A DNA stretch of 64,000 nucleotides, from the NCBI GenBank assembly GCA_013397455.1, contig VYZB01000168.1, forward strand, positions 958,839 through 1,022,838. Direction: 5' to 3'. The notes beneath the pieces were generated by a model, which did no database searches, was not told the DNA's origin, and saw only the letters and a list, made by a program, of their open reading frames with translations. The stretch's first letter is position 1, and the number at the start of each line of letters is the position of its first letter. The translations under genes were made by a program, and so were the position numbers. This document shows positions 37,655 to 50,235 of this stretch, piece by piece. This DNA comes from Crotophaga sulcirostris (Eukaryota > Chordata > Aves > Cuculiformes > Crotophagidae).

Positions 37655-38560
37655 CTCAAATTGTATAGGACTCGGGAGAATCTTGGAAACTACAGACTGA
37701 TGAGTCTGACTTCCATCCCTGGTAAGATGACAGAGTCTATAATAAACAATAAAATCATACAGTATAAGAATTGTATTTTCTGTTGGGAAATAGTCAGCAT
37801 GGCTCCAGCAAGACAAAAATCTACCTCAGTAACCTGTTGGAGTTCTAGCAGGGTGACAGTAAACACATGGATAAAAGAAAAGTAAGATTCAAGAAAAGAG
37901 GCTTCCCAAGGCAAAAGTCAATAAAGATTTGTCCTGAAAGCAATTCTATTCAATGTCTTTCAACATGACCTGGAGAATAAATGAGCAGAGAATATCCAAC
38001 TTTGTAGATACGATAATTACTTCTAGAAAGTCAAAATGCTTTTCAGTTGGCGAGAAATTGCAGACAGATCTCATAAAATTGTATAAATAGTTGATAAATG
38101 AATCAGATGTGGATAAACATAATCTAATGCAACTAAGAAAAAAAATGTCTAAAACATCATTGATAGTTCACAATGCTGAACACCAAACCAGCAGTTATAT
38201 TTCAGGTGAGAGACCTCACCTTTGTGTTGATACATGTCTGAAATATTTGGCTTAATGTGTAGTAGCTGAAAAAAGTCAATTGGATTCTCAGGGTTACCAT
38301 GAAGGCATAGACAATAAAATAGGATTTTGCTGCTCCTTAAAAGATATGGTGTACCCACATTTTGAGCACTATGTATTTTTCTGGCTTCCACACCTCAAGA
38401 TAGACATATTAAATATAGGGAAGGTACAATGAAGTGGAAACACTATGATCAGCGTGATGGGACAGTTGCTTTCTGAGGGGAAATTAAAAGAAATTATACT
38501 GTCTGATGCTATGGAAAAAGTTTGTCCTTTGTGAAGACTTTTCATCATAGCATTCATAAC
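37655..38560 (+). mobile_element. CR1 LINE fragment with reverse transcriptase remnant
   Basis: About 900 bases follow the order of the CR1 ORF2 reverse transcriptase and C-terminal region in sense orientation. Landmarks are the GNYRLMSLTSIPGK motif at 37685 onward, the SQHG motif at 37792-37803, an FVD remnant of the catalytic FADD at 38001-38009, and a 'ccacattttgagcactatgt' block near 38360 (consensus 'ccccatcttgagtactgtgt'). Both ends are truncated. Heavy divergence indicates an old insertion. Confidence 0.75.
37685..38200 (+). pseudogene. Broken CR1 reverse transcriptase
   Basis: Frame one reads GNYRLMSLTSIPGKMTE from 37685, matching the RT fingers motif of CR1 (usual form NYRPVSLTSVPGK). 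The next conserved block, SQHG then YLSNLLEF (37792-37845), lies in a different frame, so at least one frameshift separates them. In-frame stops follow, and the FADD catalytic motif is reduced to FVD at 38001. No complete enzyme could be made. The identity as CR1-clade RT is firm; the subfamily is not determined. Confidence 0.7.
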
Positions 38561-41271
38561 TGAAAGACTGACTGTATAGATCCAAAGCAAGGATTTACCA
38601 GAGAAGTTCTGGTTATGGTGTTAGAAAAATCCACTTTCTAAAAATAGGTTAGCAGTTATCACCTATTTTTGCTAACTAGCACATGGCTGGCAATGGGTAA
38701 AATCCTGTCCACATTTACTCCTTCATGAGTCCTGGAAACAGTGAGCCCCATCCTTGTTCCATTGCAGGTGTGGTAAAGGTCATGGCTTGGGTCTGCAGAC
38801 TTACTGGTCACAGTAAGCTAGGATCTCTCCAAGCTTTGTGCTTGGGTGAAAGTCATCCTTGGCACTACCCTCATGAAAGACATTCAGGAGACAGCAAACT
38901 TGCACAATCAGCCTATTTAGCTGTATTTAGTAACTCTGCTTCCCTTTTAAATGCAGAAAGGGGACAGACTACACCATCTGCTTCTGCTGATGAATGGTAG
39001 ACTGGCTCAAGACACCTACCCCTCTGGTGGAAGCTTGTCCACAGCTGCAGTCTTGTAATCCACTGAGAACTGCTTTGAGCTTGTGCTGGCCAAACTATAG
39101 CCGAGCTCTCCATTACTCGCTTTTTACAAGACAATTTCATTATGAGCTCCCCTTAAGGATTTAAACTGTCACTGTGCTCCCCCATGACTTGCATTTGTCT
39201 CAGCAGGATTACAAACTTTTCACTTGGTTCATGCACCATTACTACACCTGAAGATTGACACTATCTCAAACACCCTTGTGGTCCACGTTCACAGCACTAG
39301 CAGTCCTGTATGGAAAGATATAGGTAAACCTCTGAACTCTATCATATCTTCCCAAGCAGACAATGTAAAATCCTCCCACTTTAAGCAAAGGCATTAAATG
39401 GCATGAATGACATTCATATCCGCATAGACTTTGTTGCTCAATCCAAAGAATAAAACAGAAACAGGATGGTGTAAATAGCAGTCAACAGCACACAGGTACC
39501 AGGCTGCCCATATGCTAGTTCCATGTGCAGATTTTGAATAGTTTCTTAGAAGGTCCTGAAATATAGAGAGTTTGAAGGGAACTTCAGGGACTAGCTTGCT
39601 ACATGCTTCTATTCCGTTTATTTAAGATTAGGAGCCAGACCAGACTATTATGGATGCCAACTGAATATGCCACAGTTGCACCAAGAAACCTATTACAACT
39701 GCAGCATAGCATGTTGCTAAATCTATAGTGAAGATAAAGCTTGTCAAAAACACTACAGTGCTCAGTAGTAAACTTACAGGAACAGATTTTTTTAAACTGG
39801 TCATGTTCTAGTGCAGCCCTTCTCATGTTTATTCCTCAGAACCCCAATAATAATCTGTGAGAACTTTAAAATCCACCAGGCATAAAATTATTTGCAACAG
39901 ATCATGTAAGCAAAAAGTGTTCTGTAATAAATAGATAACTTCAGGATCCCATTTTTGATGTACGATCTGTGAGATTGCCTCTGCATTCAATGATAGTAGC
40001 AACAGAGAAAAAGATGTCAAATTGAGAAAAAAAAATGGGTTAATACTTTAACCCTTTGGGGTATGGGTCATGTTATACATATCTTATGCACATTCTAATT
40101 TTTGTTATGATAGTGTGATTCCACAGTCATTCATTTATCTGAAGACTTTTAGATTTATTCCAGTGAGATCAAAAGGAAGACAAATTAAACCACCATCCAA
40201 CAAATATCCTTCAAAACATGTAAATCAAAGGATATGAAACTGTAGTTATTGGTAGATACAAATTATCAGTAATTGGTTGTATGAGGTAAGAGTTTTTTCC
40301 TGTTCCACTTACTCTTTCTCAAAATTAAGAGGAAAGAAATGCAATGAATCAAAAAACCAAAAAGCCAACAGAAAATACCTAAGTATTCATAAGTCTGTTT
40401 AGTTTATCCTAAACATTATTACAGACTAATCTCACCAGTATTATCATTCACTTTGATTTTTTTTAGATATAAGAAACAAAATAGTAGATGTTACAAACAT
40501 TAAATTTGACTTAAAAAGTATAAGAACAGAAATCATAAACAAGTCTGGTTTTGACCAGCTTCCAACTCGGCTGTACAAACCGGCAAATTTTGAATAATTC
40601 AGCTGGAGTAGAATTCGACTTCCTGAGTGATTTAGAGTTATGAATGAACTAGTTGAGGTTTGGTTATGTGATCAAAAAAAGTGATTCCTTCTTTTTGATT
40701 TCCAATATTGTTTTTCTTCCCAAAGGGTGAAATACAGGATGAATATAGGAGGTGGACCATGATCAGAGCCAGAGAGAAATGGTGTTTTAAAGCCTTGGAG
40801 AAGTCCTCATTTAAATTCTATTCTGAACTTCCTGGCTTAGGCCTCTGCCTACATCCTTCTGCTTTTATTCTCTTTAGTTGTACACTAACAACTTTAAGGC
40901 TCATGCAGCATGTAAGCTGATTGCTTTGAATATAAATGGGTAGACTATTAAAAGCAGAATTTAGGCTTCTAGACTCATAAATCATAAAAAGAAGCATAAA
41001 TTCTGTGTTTTAGTGGAGACTTAAATTCCTAAATGGGTTTTATAGGAGCCACATAAGACCTATTGACAATACCCCTTTATGATAAAAAGTAAATAGAAGT
41101 GACAAAGTCAGAATTCAAAATGCCACTGCTTAGCTCCCACTAGCCTGGAGAAGACCAAAAAATGGTTGGAGGAAATCTCAGAGGGAAACAAATGATAACA
41201 TGAAATTAAATGTGTAATATTCCTTTTCATGCTGTGTGGGGGAAAACAGCACTCAGAGAATGAGCTGGTAC
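38561..41271. other. Non-coding DNA, no gene recognised
   Basis: Frames are up to about 90 codons without domains. A weak CTCF-like match at 39015-39030 was rejected. Segment 41210-41400 surrounds the SOX-POU site and is repeat-free. Confidence 0.55.
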
Positions 41272-41287
41272 ATTTGCATAACAAAGG
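41272..41287 (-). promoter_or_regulatory. Perfect SOX-POU composite site
   Basis: ATTTGCATAACAAAGG is the reverse complement of CCTTTGTTATGCAAAT, which contains the 15-base SOX2-POU5F1/POU3F composite consensus (CTTTGTTATGCAAAT) without mismatch. In this family, SOX HMG and POU domains bind side by side on stem-cell and neural enhancers. The flanks (about 41210-41400) are repeat-free and contain an ATTGCAAT site just downstream. Enhancer function is inferred from the motif alone. Confidence 0.55.
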
Positions 41288-42849
41288 AAATCAACAACAA
41301 CAACAAATTGCAATCGTGTTCAAAGCTGATAATTGCACAGATGACAACAAGAAAGCGCCTTTCTTCTTAGCTCTCTAGGGGACAAGCCTTGTTGAGATGA
41401 GGAAAAAAGGTGGAAAGTGACCCCACTTGCTTTCATGAAAATTAGCAAGCTCAGAAAATGTCTTTGGTGCAAGAGGGTGGCCAGCGAATGGTGTGAATGC
41501 TAATGAACACAATGAGGGCAGAGGCTCAGCCAATGTTCACATCAGCTTCATCAGATGATCAACAACTGGCAGCAGGTTCTTCTTCAAACCACCCTCATCC
41601 AGGACACCAATGTCCAGCTCACCTTGCCAATAATATCTCTTTGGAGAAATGATTTTTGAGGAGGGTCTGGGGTTTTTTTTGTTTGTTTTGTTAAATTTTA
41701 AATTGGTACTTGTTTCTCTGTTGATGTTTTCTTTCAGAGGTGCATTGAATTTGATTTCTTCAAGCACTTTGAAATGTGGGAATCTCTCCTGTTTCTGTAC
41801 AGCATGATACCAAGTAACGATTCTCAGTTTTTCCAAGGCAGTTATCTGGACATCTCACCGTACTGGGATCAAGGGCAAGGTATTTGCAATCACTACTTCC
41901 TCTGAGGTTCCCAAGTCCTAGAAGAGTTCTTGCTCTGATGAAAAAGGCACTTTTTTTGGGTACCAGCAAATCACCAATTGTAACTGGTTTTGTCAGCATG
42001 AAAATAAGTATTTGCTTTGTCTGCAGGATGGAACATAATTCAATTTATCCAATGACTTCCTAGAAGTACTGTGACTCCAGAAGTCTACTAAAAGTGCTGA
42101 ATAGTGGTAGTATTTTTTTTTAATTATCCAGTGGTAGGTTGTCCTTGAAAAGAACTCTGAAACCCTTTGATAGTATGTGACTGATGCTAAAAGCCCTAGA
42201 CAGAAAGACAGGCTGTAAGGAATCAGGACCAATTGATACATCCCTATTTAACTCCTCACTTCTTACTTACTATTTTCCATCCCTGCATCAATAATGCAGT
42301 AGGCAACAAAATGAACGAAGTCAGAGTCTTCTTCTAGTCCTTCTTATTCTAGGACAAGCTGTAGCAGCACAAAAATAGCTCCCACTGACAAGTCTCCGTA
42401 GACTTGAGAGTCTTAAACCCCTGATATCTGTCCGTTAACCTTATGGAAAACATCTATAAATTTTAACAGAGTTTCAATTATATGATTTAAAAGAAAGTAT
42501 TTTCAGAGTTTTAACTGTTTAACGCAAATAAAAAACAATTTTAGAGATGTAAATTATTAAAATCAGTGTATATTCTATAAAGGAACACATGTGCATATAT
42601 TTCAAAGTCTTCTTTACAGAATTCAGCAGCAGTTTTAATTTTCTGTCACGATCAATAGGACTGATTAAAAAGCAAGGAGCTCCTCCCTCCACCCCCCTCA
42701 ATAACAGAGAAGAAAGACAGAATTGCCTAAAATCAGTCAGGTACTGTTTTGTTTTTAAACCCCCTGAGATTTTTGTATTTGGTGTCCAATGTCTACTTTG
42801 CTTTTATTCATTCCAGAATAAATGAATGGCGGTCACAGAGACCTTGAAT
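41288..42849. other. Non-coding DNA, no gene recognised
   Basis: An AACAAC run follows the SOX-POU site at about 41292-41306. Minus-strand frames between 41537 and 42241 (up to 99 codons) have no domain. Confidence 0.55.
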
Positions 42850-42930
42850 AGACAGACAGTTAAGGTATTCACCTGAGATACCTAGGTTCAAGCCTCTATA
42901 GTAGACTAAACAGAGACTTTTGCATGAGCC
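42850..42930 (+). repeat. tRNA-derived SINE relic
   Basis: 'cagttaaggtattcacctga' at about 42858 followed by 'gatacctaggttcaagcc' matches the tRNA-like head of amniote SINEs (ggttagggcactcacctgggat ... ccaggttcaagtcc). GGTTCAAGCC at 42885-42894 is a good pol III B box. The A box is degenerate and the cloverleaf does not close, so this is a SINE remnant and not a tRNA gene. Confidence 0.55.
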
Positions 42931-45900
42931 TTTAACATCCTATCTAGTTTAACCTGTCAGTCCTTAGATTTGGAAGAATTTAATCTTGTATAAGTAATGA
43001 AACATTTGTAGGGATATGGGGTGTGGGCATGAAAGCTCTGTCACTGGGGGACTCATTTAGGAAGACTGAAGGCATAGATTCAAATTTTTCTTCACCAAAT
43101 GAAAAAAGAGAGTATAAAAGCCTTTCCTATCAACTACAAGTACACAGTTAACAACTGGGCTACATTAGATCTTTCTTGCATGCGTGGATCTCTCTCCTCA
43201 CCTCTAGTCATCAGTAAATATAAGAGATGTTAGAATTGTTCTAAATGATACTTAAAACATGTTGAAGACTCAAAATTCTGTCATTGGGTAGAACTTTTTC
43301 TTTGCAGTCAAAATTAGACTCTAAGAAGCAACCCTGAACTGCTCTAGGAATAGAGGACTAGCTGACTAGGAGAGGAATAAATACTTAAATGGGACTGCTA
43401 ATAAATCCTGTATCTGCACATTCCTATTTAAAATTAGTCTCATTTTACTTTCTAAACACAATTTGAAAGCAACTGTAGGAGGTCACTATAAGACAAAAGC
43501 AAATTTTAGATCTAACTGCTCCTCTAACAAATTGGGATGTTTGCAATGCAGGACAAACTCTTACTACAGAGCATGGACAGCCTTGCTTTTGTCTCTGCTT
43601 TACCTCCAAGAATTAAACGAAACAGAAGTTGAGATCAGTTCCTCATGGGACCTGGGCAGCAGTCTGAGACATTCACTCAGTTTCTACTTCTGTGACAAAA
43701 TGAAAGTATGAGTCTGAATGATCTCAGTGGCACCCAGGACAAAAAAGTGTGTGTAGAGTTGAACAGTTTATTGTTTGTTTACTTTGTTTTGGGTGAGTTA
43801 AAAGTGCAAGGCTTTCATGACTGAAACATGTAGAGTAAGTCATGAAGACTTAATCAGGTAAGTGGGTCCTTTCTCTGCTGGTTCCTTGGCTGACAGTTGG
43901 AGGTAAAAGACCTGAAGGCAATGGATGAAACACCAAGTGGCAGCAGTCTGGGTACAGGTTCCACTAGATTCATCTTTAATGGGTTACTCCTGACAGGTTT
44001 AAGTTGAAGTAGCAAGTCTAGGATCTACAAATAGGTGAATTTTTCCAGCTGAGGCTAGCAGGTGCACAGACTGGACTGAGAAAACAAGAGGGAAATGGGA
44101 CTGGCTTACATTGATCCTAGTTGAATGAGGCAGTCTGAACCAGGGACAACTCTCTCTAATCAACTGTGGGAGTTGTACTGAGTGATGAAGAGGGGGACAG
44201 GTAGAGGAAAGAGTGGGAATGCTTTGAAGTGAGAGTCTTCAGCCTAAATCCATCACAATGCGTAATCAAGTACATATGCAAAGACAGTCTTGAGATGCTG
44301 CCTAGAGGACCATAAAATCAGATGTCTACAGTGCTGGTCCTTAGCAAAATGTTGACTGTTAATGCTGTTAATTTTCTGTGGTGTGCTTCAGTTTACTTCT
44401 ATGACAGAGCTAGAAGTTCCTTTCTCAATATTTTAACCTAATTCCTAAAGAGTGACAAGTAATTTCTGACTTTGTGAAATTAATGAGGCCTCTTTGCCAA
44501 TGGCTTGCTTGTGACTGGATTCTCTGATATCTAATAAAGGACAAGATCAGTTAGATGTTTCTTCAGAGAAAGCACTGATAGTGCCTTTTCCCCACCATTC
44601 TATCTTTTTCCAAAATTCATGTTAGAACAGGATATACCTGAGTCTTTTTATCCCCACTGCTTAATTTATCCAAAATTGTCTCAGAGTTCAAAAGTTGAAG
44701 GACAGACACAGACTATGGTCATATAGCCTTCCTTTCCCTCAAAGCCAGATTTATAATTTTAGATTTAGTCAGAGTTGCTTAGCGATCTCAAAGGCAGAAA
44801 GATACCATTTGTGCAATAGGAAAATTGAGATAGTGAAATTATGATGACCACTCCTCAACTGAGCTGGTTAGCCTATGTCTTGCCAAGAACTGCCCCTCTC
44901 TGGTGGTCTGATCCCACCATGCAGTCAGATCCTGCCCACATGCATAAGGGAGTAGTCCTTTATAATGTTTGGAAGTGTCCGGCAAACATTAAGAAATTTC
45001 AGTCTCAGCAAAGAAGGAACTGGGGTTTAACTCCAATTGGCAGATAGTGAAAAAAGCAGAAAGGGTTGTTCAAGGAATAAATAAAAACTGTGGCATAAAA
45101 CTACCTTTATCTCCAACATATCAGCTTAGTACTTTCAATGACATCCCATCTTCTAAAACACGGTGATTTGGTACAGTCCTACAGCACTTGGAGGGTTGTG
45201 TTTAAGGCTTGGTATGGTTTTGTTTCCCCTTAACCAAATTAGGATCTTTCAAGAGATGGTTTACTTTTATCTCATTAGTTCACCTAGTTAGTAAGACCAC
45301 TTCCACCATGTGAGAAAAAGTTAAACTCCTACCTTGTGTCCTCCAGACACAAATCCAATTCTATCACTAGGTCAGTCTCCAGCAGAACAGAGAAGGCAAC
45401 CCTCCCAAATCCCATGTCCCTGTTTCTATTTGACATTGGATCTCTCTCCCCTTTATTTATTTCATTTCCTGTGCTCAGTATGCAATGAACCTCTCTAGGT
45501 TCATTCATTTATTTCACTTTGGCAGCATGTCACTATGCAGACAATCTATTGAGGATGAGAAGGAAATAATATTATGCTACTGAGCTGATAATAGCTGACT
45601 TTAATATCTCTTAGCAGCATCTAGCATCTCCATTGTGCTATGTCAGTGAAACAGATCAGAAGGTGTAGGTCTCTAGTGTAAACCAAAAGGAGAGGGAGTG
45701 GGATACTTCTGTTATCAAAATTAAACTTCTAATATGTCAACAACAGAAGGTGAAGCAGCAACAGAACTGCAAGGGAACAGACCAGCTATCTTTTGAGTAG
45801 CGCCTCTGAGCAGGTAGATCATAAACACCTGTATTTAACTCCAAGCACTGTTTCTCCTTCTCTTTTCTCCCATCTCCTTGTCTTGTCTGCTCCCACTAAT

Positions 45901-46573
45901 ATACTAGGTTGGTTATATATAGCTCATTTTAGTGACATCATAACCATTCTGTTGGTCATTATCATGTTACTTAAACAGATTTACGGTCTGTGTGTTTGAA
46001 TAAAAAAAGGATGAAGAGGGGATGTTCAAGGAGCCATGAGAAAAGATATTCAAGAATTGTGGTTAAGGCAACCCTAAGAAACACTGTGAGTGGCTTTGCT
46101 TTATAAATCAAGTTAGCAAACCTGTCCTGTAGGTAAGACACAGGGAAAGGAGTTGGGACAACCTGAGTATTGTTGTTGTTCCTTCAATTTTTTGGCTATC
46201 TGGCCTTCATAGATTGTTTACCTTTTAGGTATCACTGTTTCTACATCTCCAGCTTGTGAGTGAAAGAGTATCTTCTGTGCTTTAATGGCTAGATGGATGT
46301 GTACATACTAAATACATTCATTCATTCGATTCAGTTAGTATAGCAGCAGTGGAGAACTTGGTTCAACATTTGACTCTAATGGGCCCTGTTCATGGGTTAG
46401 ATTTAATCCTGAATGCCAATAATTTCATCTGAGGATGAGGATGGAGTTGGATAGAAGGATATTTCTAATTCATTAAATAACCTCATCTGCCCCCGCAAGC
46501 AGTTCATCAAGGGAATCATTAACAGTGTGAAATTTTTAAATGTGTGTTTACAAAAGATTCTGTAAAGAGGATG
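42931..46573. other. Non-coding DNA, no gene recognised
   Basis: No supported gene. A possible SINE tail lies at 44765-44840 ('gataccatttgtgcaatagg' followed by an 'aattgagatagtg' stretch resembling 'cccatctgtaaaatggggataatg'). A CTCF-like match at 44891-44908 was rejected. The rest is unique AT-rich DNA. Confidence 0.5.
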
Positions 46574-46601
46574 CCTGGAAGAGCCTTTCAGCTCTTCCAG
46601 G
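46574..46601. repeat. Perfect short hairpin
   Basis: CCTGGAAGAGC (46574-46584) and GCTCTTCCAGG (46591-46601) are exact reverse complements around the 6-base loop ctttca. The pairing does not extend outward, so the stem is too short for a microRNA precursor. One such 11-base hairpin is roughly what chance could produce in a window this size. Confidence 0.85.
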
Positions 46602-49600
46602 TGAATTTCAATGGCCACATCAGCAATGGACAAAATGCAGAAGGTTAAAGAGGTCAAGTCTGAAATGAATGGACCTCTGTTTAACTCTTCATGACCTGAT
46701 AATGCCGGTGGATTTCCTTCTGCCTCTCTACCACTCCTTAATATGCCTCTTAGTATTCTTCTCAAACCTATAACCACAACTTATCACTCCTGCACATATG
46801 TCTGGCTAGTGTATCACTGCCATATATACCTAAGATTGTAAGCTATGAGTGTGAAATCAGAGTCCAAAGAAGAATTAAAATCCTGCATCTTATTCCTACA
46901 GTTGCCTCACACCTGTTTCTAGAGCAGTAGTCAGAATGAGGTGGTCCTCTGCTATATTAGAAACCTGGTGAAAACTGTGAATGAGAGCTGTGTTAAAGCA
47001 GAATAATTTACCAGAGGGAAAAGCCAAAGAAAAGAAAAGAAAAATGAAGTTTTTAATGGGTTTCTGAACTTTCTGAGAGGCTGCAGACACAGCATCCTAG
47101 TTTTTGAGTTCTATGCACTGATGAGTTTCCTCTTTTTCTCTTGCTGCTAAACTTCCTCATGCAGCCAAAATATAATACAAGCAGTCCCTCGGCACAGATT
47201 TATATTATTTTTAGCGATGTGCAGGCACCAACAGTTTTAGGCCCTCAAAGCCTAATAATATTTTTCCTTAGAAGAAAGAAAGAGAGAAAGAAGTAATCCT
47301 TTATGGCAGATCAGAGCAGGAGGAGGTGACTAATAAAAGTTGGGACTGGCAGACACAGCACTATACCCTAATTAGATGGGAACCTGGCATTTGCAGTATG
47401 ACTTCTACCTTGGTAAAGCTCTCCTCTGATTAGAGAAGGGAATAAATTCAACACTTCTTAAAGCTATCATGGTCTCAAATCTGTCCAGCTCTGTGAGTAA
47501 CCTCAAAATTAAGTGATCCTGACTTCAAACTTCTAAAATAAAATATTCTGAACTGCAGAAACCAGCTAATTTTATGAGTAAGGTATTGGAATAAGATTCA
47601 GGACACTTCAGCCTTATTACCGATTCTATACAATATTTTCATGGGCAAAGTGCATAACTTAAGTGAAATCTGTTGAACAAGCGTGTTCTTTTGCTTGTCT
47701 TGCTTCTTCAGATAAAAAAACTGGGAAGGAGGGCTCTCCTGATGCATAAGTCCATGATCTCAGGCTCTTCTAAAGCATAAATAGCCAGAAGTAATTCAGT
47801 ACTGGCATATCTTCATCAAAATGCTGGGAGCAGATTCATCAGTACAGATTTAGTCATCTACAGTAATGGCATTCACATCTGAGATAGTCATCTAGGTCAC
47901 CTTCACAGCCCATGAGAAATGGTCAATTCTAGAACACAATTCATTTAATTCAAACATAGATGTCAGGAGTTTCTCTCCTCTGTCTGTGTACAGAGTCTAG
48001 GTGATTAGGTCAGAGGCATATTCATCGTGCACATTTACCAACAAATCCCAAGTTTTGACCCCCTGCAGAAGACACCCTCCTCCAAGCATCTAGAGTTCCG
48101 TCATAGGACTTGTGGTTAGTTCTCAACTGTGGCATCCTTACTGATCTATGGAGATGTTCTTGAAAGTCCAGTTTTTGCCATGACCTTCTAGAGCTGAGAG
48201 GGTTACAGCAGGAATAAGATGAGCACTGATGAAATAAACAGTAGAGTTATGGACTCTTTCAGGCAACAACTTTCAATTTCTGCTGTATGATAAAGAAAGA
48301 CAACAATACACCCACCTCCAAATTTTGTCTGCAAGGGAAGCAATGCACTTTGACTTCTTGTGAAATCTTGTTTCAAGTGTAAGTAGCAGTAAGCATTCTC
48401 CACAGCCTACTAAGGCATTCTTTTCGCAAAGTGGGGTAGTAAAAGAAACACCATTTTCTTGACTCACGAGGCTGGTTTCACAACACTGGTCAGAACTGCA
48501 CATTTAATTGAAACTGTCCAACAAGTTCAAAGGTGTGGACAAGGCAGGGAGGAAAATTAACAGACACTGGGGAAAAGATATCTTAAGAAGATGAATTGGA
48601 GAGGGATGAAGAAAACAATAATCAGGACATAAATAAAATCAACAACACAGCCTGGCAAACACCCCACTGACACAAAGGAAGCCATTCATTTACATTCGCA
48701 AGGAACCCAACAGCAGCTGGAGGTGTCTGGGCACTGCTATTGCACAGATGATGTCAGGCCTGCAGAAGATTTTTCAATTAATCTCTCTTGACCCTATGCC
48801 TTGAACCCTCATTCCTATTTTTAACAACCCCATTCTGTTGAATGACCTTGGGACCCAGTCACCAATAATGCCCATTTAAGTAACTGCGGGGGTGTCGGTA
48901 AGTATGCAAGTAGAATTTGCAAGGGGCTCATTATATAGAGAGTTAGTTACCACGAAGAAGGACTCTGTCTTATTCTTGCCTGTAGGCTAGTAGCTGGGGA
49001 CCTTAAGCAGAGAATTGGTCATGCTAAAAACACGAAAAAGGCTCTAAAAAGCCATTCTGCGTGTAGGTGGTTATAGAACTTGGAGAAAAGACAAAAGGTC
49101 ATATGAATATATATCAATCAAACTTGCAACATCATGAAGGAGAGCACTGAAAACTTTCATATTCCTTCCCTCTACTAAAATATTAGGCAAAAAAGTGTTG
49201 TAACTAAAACAAAGACAAGAAACCTAGATCTTGTTTTACAGCTCAGTGTGGAACCTAGGCTACTCCTGTTAATTATTTTGAAAGACTAACACAGGAAGGG
49301 TTTAGAATCAAGTTCATTCTTGTACATCAAACCTAGAGAACAATTTTTTTGAGTCACAGGAGACAAAAATGCACTAAAACACTTTGACCCAACAATTTCA
49401 CATAACACAGTTCTATGCCTACAAGATGTGCTTCAAAACATCCTCACAAAGATTCAGCAATAGCCCTTGGATCCAAACTTAACTTTTATTCTAGTATGAA
49501 ATTAAGTAAGCGTTGTAAGGTTATGAATATGTTCTCTTTCCTGTCCTCCATACATGTGCTTTGCAAGCTGAAAATAATGTATTTCTCTGTTTCTTTTAAC

Positions 49601-50032
49601 AATGAAACAAACAAACCAGAAAAAACCCAAACCCAAAAGAAAACAAAAAATATTATCCTCTGTTGAATATTACTGTAATGACAACACAGGAATGAAAAAG
49701 CTAAGTGCTGCGATTCTATGTAAGCCTCTCTGTACTCCTCTCTTGGTGGAATGACAGCCACGATGGCCCTTGTTCTTGGCGTCAACAATCTATCCTTTCA
49801 GCAAAACTCTCTGGATCAGAGAGGGGGAATGATAACATACATGGCTAGGCTTAAAGGAGAATGAATGATAAAACTTGTAAATTGTGTTGGATTTGAGGAT
49901 AACCACTGCAAGTGAAAGGAATATTTTCTTTGTAGTGGCCCCACTCTTGGAGTTCTGGTAGGTAAGAGATGAAGAACCAGTAAGAGGATATATAGGAGTT
50001 GTGTGGGTGCTGTTGGATTAATGCTATTAATC
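46602..50032. other. Unique non-coding DNA with possible conserved segments
   Basis: No gene supported. Segment 47180-47440 contains TAATTAG at 47369-47375, and 48620-48960 is repeat-free with balanced composition; both look like candidate conserved elements, untested. Minus-strand frames near 49.5-50.1 kb (up to 107 codons) run into the adjacent CR1 relic or low-complexity A-rich sequence. Confidence 0.5.
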
Positions 50033-50235
50033 AGAACATAAAAACTGTCATCCTGGGTCAGACTAAAGGTCTGTAACATAATAACCTGTTTCTGACAGCG
50101 ACCTCTAACAGATGTTTGGGGGAAGTATATTAAAAACATGGCAATTACAGAATGATCTTTCCCCTGGATGTACTCTTATGTCTGTAATCAGCAGTTTAGA
50201 AACTTCCCAGGTTTTTGTTTCTGAAACTTTCAGAA
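50033..50235 (-). mobile_element. CR1-type LINE 3' end (antisense)
   Basis: 'agaacataaaaactgtcat' (50033-50051), 'cctgggtcagactaaagg' (50052-50069), 'tgacagcgacctctaacag' and 'ggcaattacagaatgatc' follow in order the antisense of the CR1 3' end, where the consensus reads 'agaacataagaatggccatactgggtcagaccaatgg ... gcaattat.gagtgatcc'. It is the same 3' end type as the relic at 17600-18085 but inserted in the opposite direction. The far border is uncertain. Confidence 0.7.

Noticed and set aside
39015..39030. CTCF site on the minus strand
   Set aside because: CCACCAGAGGGGTAGG has G where the core needs C, and poor flanks.
42850..42930. tRNA gene
   Set aside because: Good B box but degenerate A box and no closing acceptor stem; fits a SINE head.
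44891..44908. CTCF site on the minus strand
   Set aside because: Spacing after CCACCAG is off by one base relative to the core consensus.
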